35,278 bases of DNA from Acanthaster planci (taxonomy: Eukaryota; Echinodermata; Asteroidea; Valvatida; Acanthasteridae), in NCBI RefSeq assembly GCF_001949145.1, contig NW_019091372.1, positions 901,409-936,686 of the forward strand. Reading direction: 5' to 3'. A model generated the notes under the pieces. That model had not been told where the DNA came from. It did no database searches and saw nothing but the letters and a program-made list of their open reading frames with translations. Both the position numbers and the translations under genes were made by a program. Positions 1 to 11,289 of the stretch are shown in pieces; the stretch's first letter is position 1; every line of letters starts with the position of its first letter.

Positions 1-1984
1 GGGAGAGATATCCGTCAGTCTGCTCATTTGACGGCACTGCTTCCACCATATGGTACACATTCATGTACACATGTACACGGGGTTGTGATGGGAGAATTGG
101 GTAGCTCAGACTGGGTGACCAATCCTACCCTCCCCCCTTTCAAGGATAAAATACAATTCTTCCTCATGAAAGAATAGAGACACAGGAACATGTACGGTAC
201 ATCAGCTGATGCATACAGTACATGTACATATAACCAGTATGCACAGGTGTACGTGTGCATGCACTTCTTAGGAACAATTTACTGCAATCCCGTTTTCATG
301 GATTGAAAATACTGGTACCTGTACATGTTCTCTAACTTCAAGACAGTACTTCTTGAAGAAAACCAGTTTTCCTTCCTCCACGTGTACATACATGTACCTG
401 AATGCGTACCATATGTACATGTACGTACATGTACATGTGCAGTGTGTATGCAGCAGTACTGGTATACATCTCAATGCTGTATACATGCATACGTGAACAT
501 GTACATCCAAACTGCGCTGGTGCCCTGTACCATCCAGTACCGTATGAAACATAATGATCATGTACATGTATGTAGTTCGCAACATGATCCACGCAACCAA
601 TTTTAAAGATTACCACCGCCAAATAGACCAAACTGCGCCACGAATGATCCGACAGAGCTCCCATTACAGTGAACTCTGGATAACTGTGTGATTTGCACTG
701 TGCTGCAGATGCAGATCCAATGCACTGAAATTAATGACAAGCCAAATGCAATCCGTCTGTGGGCTCGCTTACAGGGCCCACTACATGTGCTCAAACAGTT
801 GGGAACCTTTTCGTACAATTTTTTTCTCGTCTTTATAAACACCAGAACCAGCTGGGGCCAATTTCACAGAGCTGCTTAAGCACTGAATTTACTCTTAAGG
901 CAGAAAAAAACCTTGCTTCATTAAAAAAATTACCAGCTCAAACTCAATCGGTATGTGATTGTCATACTAACCAAAAGACAGGTACATGTACATGTAAATA
1001 CCATTCCAAAGAAAAGTATGTGCACACGGCCGGCAACCTGCTTCATCAAGCAAGGTTTTTTCACTCATAAACAAATTTTTCACTTAAGCAGTGCTGTGAA
1101 ATTGGCCCAAGGCATGCAATTTAGACTTTGACAAAAAAAAGGAAATTCCAATCTTTACAAGACTTTGCACAGTGTTTTTAAGTTTCAAATTTTAATGACA
1201 TTTATAAGTGTGAAATGAAAAGCGAGGAAGTCAGCTGACCCGAGGAAAAGTTGCATGCCCAAAGAACAATTTGACATCTTTCTTGCACTGTGTTTTTTGT
1301 GAATGAGGGTATGATTGTAATTTTAGCATGTCCAGGGAAAAAAACCTGGTCATCTAGGAGATGTTTCTAGTCGAATCGTGAACACAAAATTCGCTCAACT
1401 TGAAACCTTGAACACAAAATTCCTGGGGCAGGTTTTCCATTCCAATTGGTCGAAACACTTCATGTGACCGTGTATTAACATTTGATGATGCCCACTTAGA
1501 ACTGATGATGCCCACCATGCCCGCTGCGTATATCACACACTGGCACATGGATACGAGACAGCTTAACCGGGGTCTGAATCAGGAGTTTGTGTGCAACTTC
1601 AATTCATTGAAGGGGGATTCTGTTGGGCAACTTTCAAAAGGAATATGCTGCATAGACGGGGGGGGGGGAGTTAAGGAAAACAAAAGAAAAGTTTTAGAAC
1701 AAAATTGTTGGAAATCTATCATATGCTGACTTCTTTTGACTCTCTGAACAAAAAGGTACAAATCTGCTGTACACGGATGTGCTGGGCCAGTTTTAAACTA
1801 ACGTTGAAGACTTTGCTCAGGAGAACAAACACTGCTAATAATCAGTTGTGTCATTATAATGCCAAAAAAAGGAACTTTTATTTCAAGATGTACCGGTACG
1901 TGTACATTTGCATCAGAGAAATGTTAATTTTTAATTATGGGTTTCTCCCGTTTGCGGTACCCACTGCTTCATGTACACCGGCAA

Positions 1985-2080
1985 ACTTGCTGGTTGAGAG
2001 GTTAAGACATCTGCACTAGTAATCAGGAGGTCTTGGGTTCAAGCCACACCCGAGTAAGCTTGTGAATTTTTTCACAAGCT
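1985..2080 (+). mobile_element. tRNA-derived SINE-like head plus adjacent hairpin
   Basis: Box-A-like TGGTTGAGAGG (1991-2001) and box-B-like GGTTCAAGCC (2036-2045) are spaced as in an internal RNA polymerase III promoter. The segment TCTGCACTAGTAATCAG resembles a tRNA-Ser-type anticodon arm with an extra base. No full cloverleaf can be folded with the flanks, so a tRNA-derived SINE head is more likely than a tRNA gene. Directly after it, AGCTTGTGAA (2057-2066) and TTCACAAGCT (2071-2080) form a perfect 10-bp stem with a TTTT loop. Confidence 0.45.
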
Positions 2081-2538
2081 CTTGGACAACCATTGAGTAT
2101 ATGTACAGTGTTTATCATGTACCGATATATACACCTGTACATGTACATGTATGTCGGGTAAAGGCAAAACCCGTAATTAAAAGAAAATGTTATTAATCAA
2201 ATACATGCATGGCAAAATATCCAAAATGCCCACAGAGGTTAGTGGTAATAACATTGATTTTTGTTTTGACCTGAAAAGGCATCCCACTTTTGCTCCCAAA
2301 TGTGACACGCAAATTTCCCTCTGGATGAAAATGCCCTCAATAAACATTGGGAAAATGGGTAAATGGGACACCAGTGTGCATGTTACGAGGACCACATTTA
2401 CAATTACAATGCATGGGTCATTTGCATGCATAACAACGTTCATTATGTGAGACAGATTGGCCCACTGTAAACCGAACAATGAACGAGCATGGCACATTAC
2501 CCTCACAAATCATCACATTTCGTTCCTGCTTGCTGTAG

Positions 2539-2653
2539 CAAGCATGGGAACAGGGCCATCTGGTTTGACACAAACTATGAAAGCTATACTGGGGAAAAAA
2601 GATTGCCAGCAGGGTTCTCGTCAAGCCGGCCCTTTGTTTCTGGCACGATACCG
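2539..2653 (+). other. Candidate plus-strand exon (weak)
   Basis: A good acceptor (TTCCTGCTTGCTGTAG|C) and a consensus donor (CCG|GTAAGTAT) bracket 115 nt that are open in phase. The reading begins KHGNRAIWFDTNYESYTGEK and ends SRPFVSGTIP, with normal amino-acid composition. No partner exon was found with comparable signals, and I do not recognise the peptide. It could be a lone real exon of a gene with distant exons, or chance. Confidence 0.25.
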
Positions 2654-2967
2654 GTAAGTATTAAACGGTACATGTCATGCGATTGTGCAAATCTATTCAG
2701 AGATAATTTGTAATGAGGTTTATCCTCTTCGGCATCTTATACCGGCGGTTATGTATGTTTTTCAATGCAGACTTGCTGTGCATACTCGTACATGTACATG
2801 GGATAGTTTTTAAAACCTACATGTAAATTTAAACCCTGAACTTCAAATTGCACACATGTACGTGTACATGTACATGTAAGCACCAAGTACACATGTACAT
2901 GTACATGTACGCAGTGGGCTGTAAGGGCATTTAACCACACTTCCATGCACGTACAACGTGTACAATA

Positions 2968-3207
2968 CTACAAACATTGAGACCTTGTCCTAGAGACCAG
3001 TGTGGGGGGGGACATGTCCACCCCCCCTCCCGAAAAGATCTTGCCAGTTTCAATATTTTTCAGTCTCTCATCAGGACTTCCAAATTTTCCTCTGTCTCTA
3101 AATCTTCCAAGTTGCTTTTTTGAATTCATGTACAATCCTCTGGCAATTCCTGTCACCGTGTCGAGGCAATGTGCATGGTATCCTGGAGCAGTGTAGATGA
3201 CTTCCAT
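2968..3207 (-). other. Open stretch with protein-like composition (weak)
   Basis: Minus-strand open frame whose peptide (GLYMNSKKQLGRFRDRGKFG, then SPDERLKNIETGKIF) has a normal composition, unlike the surrounding repeat-derived frames. The plus strand is also open over most of it. There is no good acceptor, and it runs into a GGGAGGGGGGG tract. Possibly a pseudo-exon. Confidence 0.15.
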
Positions 3208-4806
3208 ATATATGTACGTGTACCCACAGCAGGTACATGTACATGGAGGCTAACTTTAACAGCTAGGTAGGCCTGAATGTACATGTACTCGTATGCATCA
3301 TTGAACACAGACAACACAAGATCTCATCGGAGACAGTGAGACCATTCATCCTTTGCAATCGGCCACACTCTCGCGCCAGGCATCCTCAATCCTTCAAATT
3401 TCTCGCCAACCGCTCGTCGGATTTTGGAGGAACGAGGAAGGTTTGCATGGTTTGGGTTTTAAGTTATTTTAATGAACTGCTGTCACTGTTCACCCTGATA
3501 CTTGGTTTTTGTGTCTGGTCTTGTGACGGTCTCATTAACAACACTGTTCCATACAGCTCCAATTTTGCACTTTTGGGGATGCAGCTGCGCTGCAAGGACT
3601 GTGACATTGAAAAAGTGCAAGGGAAGGTTTAACACCAGTTCACCATCACGTCATCACATACCGTACGATATGTCATTTGGCCTTCCAGCATGAGCATGAC
3701 AGAGTGTTTTGCATTTTACAAGTAATTGCAAGTGCCATATGTTGACGGTGCACGCAGGTCAGATCAAGTGCAAGAAACTGACAGGGCACTCAATATGCCG
3801 CCCACATAACGTAAAACTAAGCCTCACTAATCCTTTCATAATCAGGTAGTGCACGGGAGGAAAAGAACACAGACTGTACATGTACCTTACATGGACCTCA
3901 TTTGCTGGGAAGCCATTTTGATCTTGTTCCCTGAATCTATTGTACAAAGGCAATGTGTGTTGGGTGGTACCAGACTGCTTTTTGGTTCGAGGCCTCACTT
4001 TCAGGGTTTTTTTTTTTCGATGTGGCTTTCAAGAGTTAGACACACAGGAACATGCCACAAATTTTTAATTATTCCAAATGTAAGAACGGTGATACGTTAC
4101 CTACCCGTAACCTTTTTATTTCGTTGCTGTAATTTTTATTCTCAGGATCCCACAACGAAAAGTTAGGGCCTCACTTTCAATTCAATATGGCTGACAGATA
4201 GATACAATCTACATGTACATGTACCACTGTAGAAAAGAGCTTTTGCAGCACTTGAAGGGTCTCTGCGATGCATTTTTGTTTTTTATACAAACCTCCAAAT
4301 TGCACTTTTGTGTGTCAGTTGATTTTATTTTCAATTTTACTACATTATTTTAAGGAATACTGGTATTTTGAGGCCTTTCTGTTTCTACGCTAATGAGTAC
4401 TTCCATTTTAAAACCAGAGCAAAACTGTGATGTCATTCCAGGCAGAAAACTTCCACATTATATTGGTTTGTATACACCAAAATGTAGACATTTTCATAGA
4501 TTTTGCTAGCCTAAATTCTCCTTTCTTTGGCAACTAAGTATTGTGTAAATTATCTAAAGGTACATGTACATGTACCGCACAGAATGTGCAGGAATGTGGA
4601 AAAGCATCTCCACAATGTACTGTACATGTACATTTATGTTTTTCATGGACAACGTGCATCAAGCCTACCCATAGCCGAGCAAATACTCATACATGTATGT
4701 ACCGTACACAACATAGCCATGTAAATTAAATGGCACGTGTGTACAATCATAGAGGTGATTTAATACAAACATAAGGGAAATATGCTATACATTTTACCAG
4801 GTACAT

Positions 4807-4974
4807 GTGCATGCATACAATGTACAGGTGCATGCATACAATGTACAGGTGCATGCATACAATGTACAGGTGCATGCATGCAATGTACAGGTGCACGCAT
4901 GCAATGTACAGGTGCACGCATGCAATGTACAGGTGCACGCATGCAATGTACAGGTGCATGCATACAATGTACAG
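4807..4974. repeat. 21-bp minisatellite, 8 units
   Basis: Eight head-to-tail copies of a 21-bp unit (GTGCATGCATACAATGTACA plus G). Units 1-3 and 8 are type a (CATGCATAC), unit 4 is intermediate (CATGCATGC), and units 5-7 are type c (CACGCATGC). Because 21 is divisible by 3, several reading frames on both strands stay open and mimic repetitive peptides; none has coding support. It sits inside the TACATG-rich region and is probably derived from it. Confidence 0.95.
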
Positions 4975-5036
4975 GTACATTTACATACACAATGCTTTCT
5001 TATTATTCCTGCCCACTGGGTCCAGAAACATTCCTA

Positions 5037-5266
5037 TCAACAGCCATGACCCACCTCAACTCCCTGGGAATAAACAATCACCAGTGCAACAAATGTATCA
5101 TTTAGGCATTTGGAGCCCCGAGCTGGACCAAGACAGGACTTGATTTTCCTGGCAACGGAGGCTCCTTTGGTAGGAACTGCACTTGAACACTTCAAACCAA
5201 CATGGTTCTTTTTAACCAATGAGGGGGTGCTTCTGCTCAAAGGTGGATAGAGGGTTTGCAGGGCTG
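5037..5266 (-). other. Candidate first coding exon with a basic leader (weak)
   Basis: Minus strand: an ATG in favourable context (GCAAGATGGCAGCC) opens MAALQTLYPPLSRSTPSLVK, followed by a stretch rich in Lys, Arg and Ser with no acidic residue for about 60 positions, as in mitochondrial targeting leaders. The sequence just before the ATG ends in AAG and could be a splice acceptor. A possible donor is GAG|GTGGGT near the far end. No downstream exon was confirmed. Confidence 0.2.
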
Positions 5267-5427
5267 CCATCTTGCAGGCCAAAACTTTTGTTTCACAGGG
5301 TAGCGCAAAGCCTCTATACTATCAAACACAAAACAACCTCACAGGTACCCGTTTACTGGTAACCGGTATGAATAACTGTAGTCCTGGCCTCTTCGCCAAA
5401 GACGCATTTGAATGACGGCAGACTGAT

Positions 5428-5490
5428 TTGTCCAAGGTCACAATGGATGTCCCACTGGAGAATTCAAACCGTGACACTGCAACTGTAAGG
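5428..5490 (+). mobile_element. CORE-SINE-like fragment
   Basis: TTTGTCCAAGGTCACAATGG followed by ATTCAAACCGTGACACTGCA resembles the conserved core of MIR/CORE-SINE elements (CCAAGGTCACA ... ATTCAAACC). Only the core is visible; no poly(A) or flanking duplication was seen. Similarity is from memory of the consensus, not a search. Confidence 0.3.
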
Positions 5491-6080
5491 TGCAGGTACA
5501 AAACCTACTCACTAAAAAGACGCACACTTCTACTCGTTAAACGTACAGTACATGTAACGTACATGTATGGGTCATTCCATGAGGTTGGGGCACAATTTGG
5601 GATGGTGTCCATGGTTACGTGGGTTCCATAAAAATGAACAGCTATTTCCCTGCATGTGGATTCCAAATTATACATCTTGCAAGGCTGAATACAGAGGTGT
5701 GTTACTACATGTACATGTACTCTATACATGTAGGTCATGACAGGTGGTAAAAGTTACCCATGTAACAAGACCACCGTCACAAATCGTGCCCCAACCTCAT
5801 GGAATGATGCACATGTACTGTACATTCCTTATACGTGTTGGTGTACCGGTACATGTACAGTATACATTGTGCCAATATTGGTCCACTATGTACAATATGT
5901 TCAAAGACCCTAGTCTCAGTATCAGAAGTTAGTCTTGATATGATAAAATGGATTAGCAAAGCCAGTAATACCGTTACCTATGAGATAGTGTACTGAGTAC
6001 ACAAAAGGAAAGTTACATGTACGAACACGTCCATTAACATCTGTACCAGATGTCCGAACACATCCATGTACAGTCAAACC

Positions 6081-6121
6081 TTGTTTACATGTTTGTTTGT
6101 TTACATGTTTGTTTACATGTG
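6081..6121 (+). repeat. Short TGTTTACATGTT tandem repeat
   Basis: About 40 bp made of TGTTTACATGTTTGTT-type units, giving three TGTTTAC strings (the forkhead-factor core) within 35 bp. Probably a small repeat that by chance makes a cluster of FOX-like sites. Confidence 0.5.
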
Positions 6122-7299
6122 GGTCCCAATCCCTTCGTTTTTCATTGTTTTCATTCCCAATAATTCAAGGTTCCTGTCATAACAAGGTTATCTGCTGAGT
6201 GCGATGAGCCTCTTACTAACGACATGTACAATGTGCTGTAGGAACTGTGTAGCTGTAATGTACATGTTAGAGCACTGAAGGAATTTTACAGAATACGCGA
6301 GTCAGATGTATAGTTTGTACATGTACCAATAAAATGCCGCTTTTGGGGGGAAAAAAAGAGGGGAAGGAGGAGATTGTCACCGCCTTGGTCTGTCGGTCAG
6401 AACCTGCTACCAAGTCCAAACAGGGATAAGATTGACCAATGATAAAAAATAGCTGAAAACGGCCGCAAAAAGGCACAAAAAAGCTGAACTGTGAAAATCT
6501 CCTATACTTCTGTACACAGCCAGTGAGGGGAAAAGCTGAAATCCAAAACAAACAAAGCTGAAATCAGCTAAAAAGCTGAGAAATCTCACCCCTAAATAAA
6601 TGGATTAAGGCTGGGAAAATGTTATGGCATACCATAATTTGGTTACCTTCGGGTACATGTGGAGCTTCTCTCTTAAAAAAGTCACAGACCAGAGACCCGT
6701 GCAGGGCTAAATGTCACGAACACAGTTCGTACATGCATGTACACTGTACATCATACAGGCATCTGGCATGCAGCACTTTACTGTATTTTAAACGGGTTTT
6801 CCATGAGAATGGATACGATCAAAGCATTGGATAAATCAGGTATCAGTGTGTGAATGGACACACTCACTCAGTCTAGATACTGGTACTAGAAATAACCTAC
6901 ACAGTAAAAATTCTGCACAGGCCTAATTTTGGATGTTCATTACTTTTAGCACCTGTTCCTATAATAAGGAAACAAGTCTAAGTTGTACTGGAGATCATTA
7001 TGGTGGTGGCATAAAATATTCCTCCATAAACCGGGCATAATGTAATGACACCATGAATGATGTCATGAATGTACATGTACATGTATAGGCCTACAACCTT
7101 TACTTAGCGTTAGTAATTAGTGCATGCACGGCATGAAAACTCACAGCATCTCAAACATGCTTAGGAAGTTAGGACCAACAATAACATTTAGGGCAGGAAT
7201 CCTCCTATAAATTATACAGTCAGCCCGCACTGCATAAGAAAGTCGTTCAGTCTATTTGCTAATTCACGAACTCAGGCCAAGCATGGAGGCCAGGAAATA

Positions 7300-8330
7300 T
7301 GCCGAGGCAGCTCCACAACGCTGCCGCCAAATTTGGTCCAATAGGGTGTCTGAATCCGACAAGTCAGACATCCATTCTCCTTTTCACTCCAATAAAAACG
7401 AAAGTGGAATTACCTGAAGATCCGCGTCTGTCTTTCAGTGCACCTTGGGGGTGGGTTAGCTCCCGGTAATTCCAAGAAAAACCGCAACACGCTTTCCCTG
7501 GCGACCAGGCCGACGATGTACCACCAACGTGGATCACAAACACACACACACACGTCGCGCGCGCCGCCAGTCGAGCTTGTCGTCGGCCGGTCATTCACAA
7601 ATATCCGGTGACGTCGTGCAGCTCAAATTGGTGGGCAAATCGAAAATCCCTGCGCTACAAGAAGTAATCCGGAACAATTTGCCCCTTGTAATAAGGAATC
7701 TTTACCAAGGGGCAGGCACCCATATTTCGGCTATAAGCAATCATGACAAAACACTTTGCTTCCATGGGTTCAAGCTCCGTTAAAACGTGTTTTATTCAGG
7801 GAGTCGTATTTGGGGGAGGATTAATTTATAGACGGGGCTAGTCAGTCCTTTTGCTTCCGGAAGTGATGACGTCGTTTGTTTACAAACTGTAATTTGCATT
7901 AAAAATAGGTCGGCGAAAGGGGGCGGGCTTGCTCGAATACAAAGTCCCGAGAGCTGCACGAATACGCCCCACTGATCTCTACTACACTGTCAGTATCGTG
8001 CTAGTAGAGATCAGTGATACGCCCCCATAGAAAACAGTGCAAATTGCGACCGAAATAGCGCCGCCTGTTGACTCTCGTGAAGAGGTTGGCCTGCGTTTTT
8101 TCGCTGGAAATTCAAAATTATGGCCAGAGGATCACTTGTTGTTTCAATTTTATGGGGGTTAGCCACGAAAAAAAATTTATTCACCTTTTCCCGAAGATAC
8201 CCAAAAATAATAGTAATATCATGCACTCGGCTCTGAATGTAGCCGCCGCCCGCCTCTATCCGAAATAGGCTCGCAATTTGGGGCTTTTTGTGAAAGAAAT
8301 ACCCCGAACCGGAAACTACATCAGTCCCAA
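7300..8330. promoter_or_regulatory. CpG-rich promoter-like block
   Basis: Base composition changes sharply to CpG-rich (for example GTCGCGCGCGCCGCCAG at 7554, and around 8050 and 8235), with an Ets-type palindrome CTTCCGGAAG (7854-7863) next to TGACGTCG and other CRE-like strings at 7608. A clean donor on the minus strand (CTTCAG|GTAATT at about 7411) could end a non-coding first exon. No coding gene can be assigned to it; which strand it serves is unknown. Confidence 0.35.
7962..8024. mobile_element. 47-bp hairpin insertion with 8-bp direct repeats
   Basis: Perfect inverted repeats CACTGATCTCTACTA (7970-7984) and TAGTAGAGATCAGTG (8002-8016) enclose a 17-nt loop. The 47-bp unit is flanked exactly by ATACGCCC on both sides (7962-7969 and 8017-8024), as expected for an 8-bp target-site duplication. 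It could be an extremely small non-autonomous DNA element or an internal-deletion derivative. Confidence 0.6.
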
Positions 8331-9632
8331 ATTTGGAAAGTTTCTTACGATCCCTCCTAATTAATGGTATGGATTATTCACCCCCGTGGGATCACAAAAT
8401 ATTAACGAGCTCGCACGCAGAAATACGACCATTTGGTGTAATGCTACCCCAAGAGATGTTGATAATTAACATACGAACGCAGGGCATGTTTCCAAAACTA
8501 CAGGAGTATTCCTTGATCTGCGCGGTGCCGGACTAAAATCAAAACTATGGGCAAATTCACCCCTCGGTATAGGGAATTTACGCAGAGTTGAAGAATGAAG
8601 AATTCCAGCCCAAACATTCAACGAAGACAATTTTCGATTCCTAAAAAAATCTTCTATTTACTTAATCTGGCCCATGTAGATTCAAAACGATGCGTTTGCA
8701 ACATTTAAAAAGAAAAGAAAGCAGTACCATAGAGCAAAACCTTGAACGTATTTTAAGAGCACATGCATACAAATTTTCATTTTTTTAAATATGTAAATCA
8801 AACCACAGTTCGACCACTTACAATGGTCGCAAGAGTTTTGTAATAAATAAATACATAAAAATATAACAAAAAAATACAGGCAATGTGAGTGCGTTACGCG
8901 TAATGCGCGCTGAACGCGCTGCCATCCACTGTTTTGCCCAATATTTGCCCACTTTTCAAAATCACGATTAGATGAGCAAGAATATGGTGGTCTATGTGAT
9001 AATTTCTTACCATAGAGCTACCTACCCCGAGTTGAACTGCACCCTCACCGGCGAAAGAAATACAGATGGTACGAACCTTTCCAACCGGGTTCTTGGACGC
9101 GTTCGGCTTGCGCGCGAAGACCGTACATTCCATTACTCAGCGTACCCCGCGTCAAACGTGCATAAACTCGCATGCCCACTCGGTGACCAAAGGACTGTCA
9201 AAACTCACATTTTGAAAAACATAATACAGAAATGAATCGTACTAGGTGTGTGCTGTCGACGGTTCCCTCGGACGAACTACGCCGAGCACAGCAACGTGGC
9301 CGAAATATAAAGACATTATTACGTAATCTAACTAACTAATGAATAGGCAATTCCGCTCAGGTGGTGTGAAACGTGAAGAATGCTTCACAGCAATAAAGCT
9401 TTGGCAGTCGCTCATTCAGTACTCGTTCCCAACTTGTGCTGTTCCTTGTTTCATTTGAAGTTTCCGTACGCCAAGTTCTTTGCATTTTGGGGGGTAATTT
9501 TTAAAATTAAGGCCTTCCTACTCGGTGAGAGCTAGTTTTAATCAGTTCCATAATTCAATTCTGCAACGACGAACACACAGGCTATAAACAGCATTACTTC
9601 TTTCGATTATTGACTTGGGCGTTACTTTAATC
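8331..9632. other. Non-coding stretch, no gene seen
   Basis: AT-rich sequence with a moderately CpG-rich patch at 8890-9130 (TGCGTTACGCGTAATGCGCG). Open frames are short and on both strands; none has splice or composition support. Confidence 0.5.
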
Positions 9633-9898
9633 ATTCAGGACAGTGGCGCAGCTAGGACTTTCCTTGGGGGAGGGGGCACACAAACGGGGCACCAACATCT
9701 CATGTAGGGGCACCAGCTTTCAGTGGTGTGGTTTTTTGGGGCAAGTTTTTGTTAGCCTTGTTCAACATCCATTCATCCGGTTTTTTTTCAGTGTGTGGAA
9801 GGAGGGCGCACCTGGGGGCACCCCGAATTTGTGTGTGTGGGGGGGGGGGCGTTTCCCTCAGCCCCCCCCCCCCCGGTGGCTAGGCCACTGATTCAGGA
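9633..9898. mobile_element. hAT-type non-autonomous element with perfect 8-bp TSD
   Basis: A 250-bp element (9641-9890) begins CAGTGGCGCAGCTAGG and ends in the complement of CAGTGGCCTAGCCACC, and is flanked on both sides by ATTCAGGA (9633-9640, 9891-9898). CAGTGGCG ends and 8-bp duplications are typical of hAT transposons. The interior holds poly-G and poly-C tracts (9840-9850, 9862-9874) and no transposase. Confidence 0.85.
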
Positions 9899-9964
9899 TT
9901 GTACTAAGTTTTGCCTACTGCTGAGTAGATTATATTTGTCCAGTCCAGTCCTAAAATGCTCCTT

Positions 9965-11160
9965 TAATTATTGTATTGCTTGTTGAACTGTTTACTGAAC
10001 TGCTTACCAGGGCCTAAGCTGCATGCGTTTTGCGGCATGTTTATATTTCAAGCAACTACACTGACAAAAACATGTTATCCTAAAACAAACAAAGCATTCA
10101 TGTCGCTGATAATTACTGGTCGTAAAACGTTTATTTGCTGTGGATAGACCTATGAAAACCTGAAAATTTGGAAAGACTGAAATTGCCCCAAATATCAAAG
10201 TCGACCTTGATATTACTTTAAAAATAACTGAACAAAGTCTGACAAATTGATAACATGAGTGGTCTCGATTTCAAAGTGAGATCAAATGTCCTTGGGTAAC
10301 ATTTTCAAACTTTTGGTTCCCTAGTGACCGGCCTCACCTCTCAGAAAAGCCATACAGGTTCCGACATTTTTTGTTTCTCCTCCAAAAGTTCAGTTTCGTG
10401 TTCTGGATCCGCCCTTGTATGATCGGAACTGACTTCACAAGGAAGACGGGGCGTTTCAAAACAGTGCACCGCCAGGAGTTCGCAAAGGGGGTGGCCACCG
10501 TAAGCCGTGCGCGTTTGAATCACAGACATGGGTTGACGCATTTTGTGAATTGTGATTGGCCACGCATTGCAAACTCTTTAAATCGAAACGACCGTATTCA
10601 AACAGATTCGCGCAGATTCATCGAATAGTATGGCATTATGTCCTCTTGAAATGACGTGTAGCCTTGGGGATCTTTTAAGTCCATCTGTCATCCTCTGTCC
10701 CAACCCAAAACTAACATGGTGTTTCTGGAGCATTACTTCACTCCCTGCACTTCGGGGCAAGCCAAGGTTGGGGCAAATTTTCCGACGGGGATCCTCCATT
10801 CACTACTCTGTCCAGATCAGATTTGAAAAACACCAAATTAACAGTCTTTTTTTTCGAAAATTGCCTAATTAAACTGGATAAGAAATGTACTCAGCAATCA
10901 TAATGGGAACTTTGATAACGTGATGCACTCAATTACATCTGAACTCGCCAGCTGACCAACAGTGTCACAAATAAAGGCCTAAATTGTGTACAAGGAACCC
11001 CATGTTATACAGATAGTTGCAATGCTTAGAAAGGTCATCCTCGCTTCTACACACGTTTCGCTACAAGACCGTACATTCATGTCCAATAGATGCGTGAGAT
11101 TGTGCAGAAAAGATTCTTGCTTTTTTTTCTTCCGACGGCCAGCCCTAGTTTTACAGCCAC
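9965..11160. repeat. 3' flank of COMTL-1, duplicated at 15.68-17.17 kb
   Basis: Several blocks match the region downstream of COMTL-3. 9965-10300 matches 15680-16050 (shared ACTGACAAAA, GGTAGACC/GGATAGACC, AAAACCTGA, AAATATCA), and 10765-10860 matches 17050-17150 (TTGAAAAACAC and TTAACAGTCT/ATAAACAGTCT). The tandem unit therefore includes more than 1 kb of 3' flank. No gene lies in this stretch. Confidence 0.7.
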
Positions 11161-11289
11161 TGGCACTTGGCAGTGCAACCATGAAGTGACAGTCCAATTT
11201 TATTACACCAACTTTATTTTATAAGTTTGATCTCTATATTTAAGAACAAGAACAATTAGTTGTAACTTGGAGTCTTTGTTTATCACTTT

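Larger units (their letters stand above)
1..7090. repeat. TACATG-rich palindromic repeat landscape
   Basis: Short runs of the self-complementary hexamer (TACATG)n, with variants such as GTACATGTAC and ACATGTATG, recur every few hundred bases: around 370-450, 2140, 2790-2920, 3230, 3880, 4210, 4560-4630, 5545-5570, 5705, 5845, 6320, 6740 and 7070. They nearly vanish to the right of 7.1 kb, with isolated cases at 11.71, 13.74 and 32.48 kb. Both strands read the same, so small open frames here (Tyr-Met-, His-Val-rich) are artefacts. No gene is firmly supported in this stretch. Confidence 0.85.

Noticed and set aside
1991-2045. A functional tRNA gene
   Set aside because: No acceptor stem pairs across the flanks and the anticodon arm has an extra base; a tRNA-derived SINE head explains it better.
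3325-3463. Minus-strand open stretch with a natural-looking peptide ending WSHCLR and a stop, and a plus-strand exon-like stretch over the same bases
   Set aside because: The minus frame has no acceptor between its upstream stop and the peptide, and the plus version has a poor donor (GTTTGC); both strands open suggests composition only.
4807-4974. Regular repeats resembling a CRISPR array
   Set aside because: Units are head to tail with no spacers, and the window is animal nuclear DNA.
4747-5143. Several overlapping open frames on both strands with repeated CMHLYIV- or CTGACIQ-like peptides
   Set aside because: They come from the 21-bp minisatellite, whose unit length keeps any frame open; no start context, splice sites or unique sequence supports coding.
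7970-8016. Hairpin read as a bacterial-type terminator
   Set aside because: Genome is eukaryotic, no T-tract follows, and the exact flanking direct repeats fit an insertion better.
9643-9891. Gly/Pro-rich open frame on the plus strand
   Set aside because: It lies wholly within the hAT-type element and reflects its G and C tracts, not a transposase.
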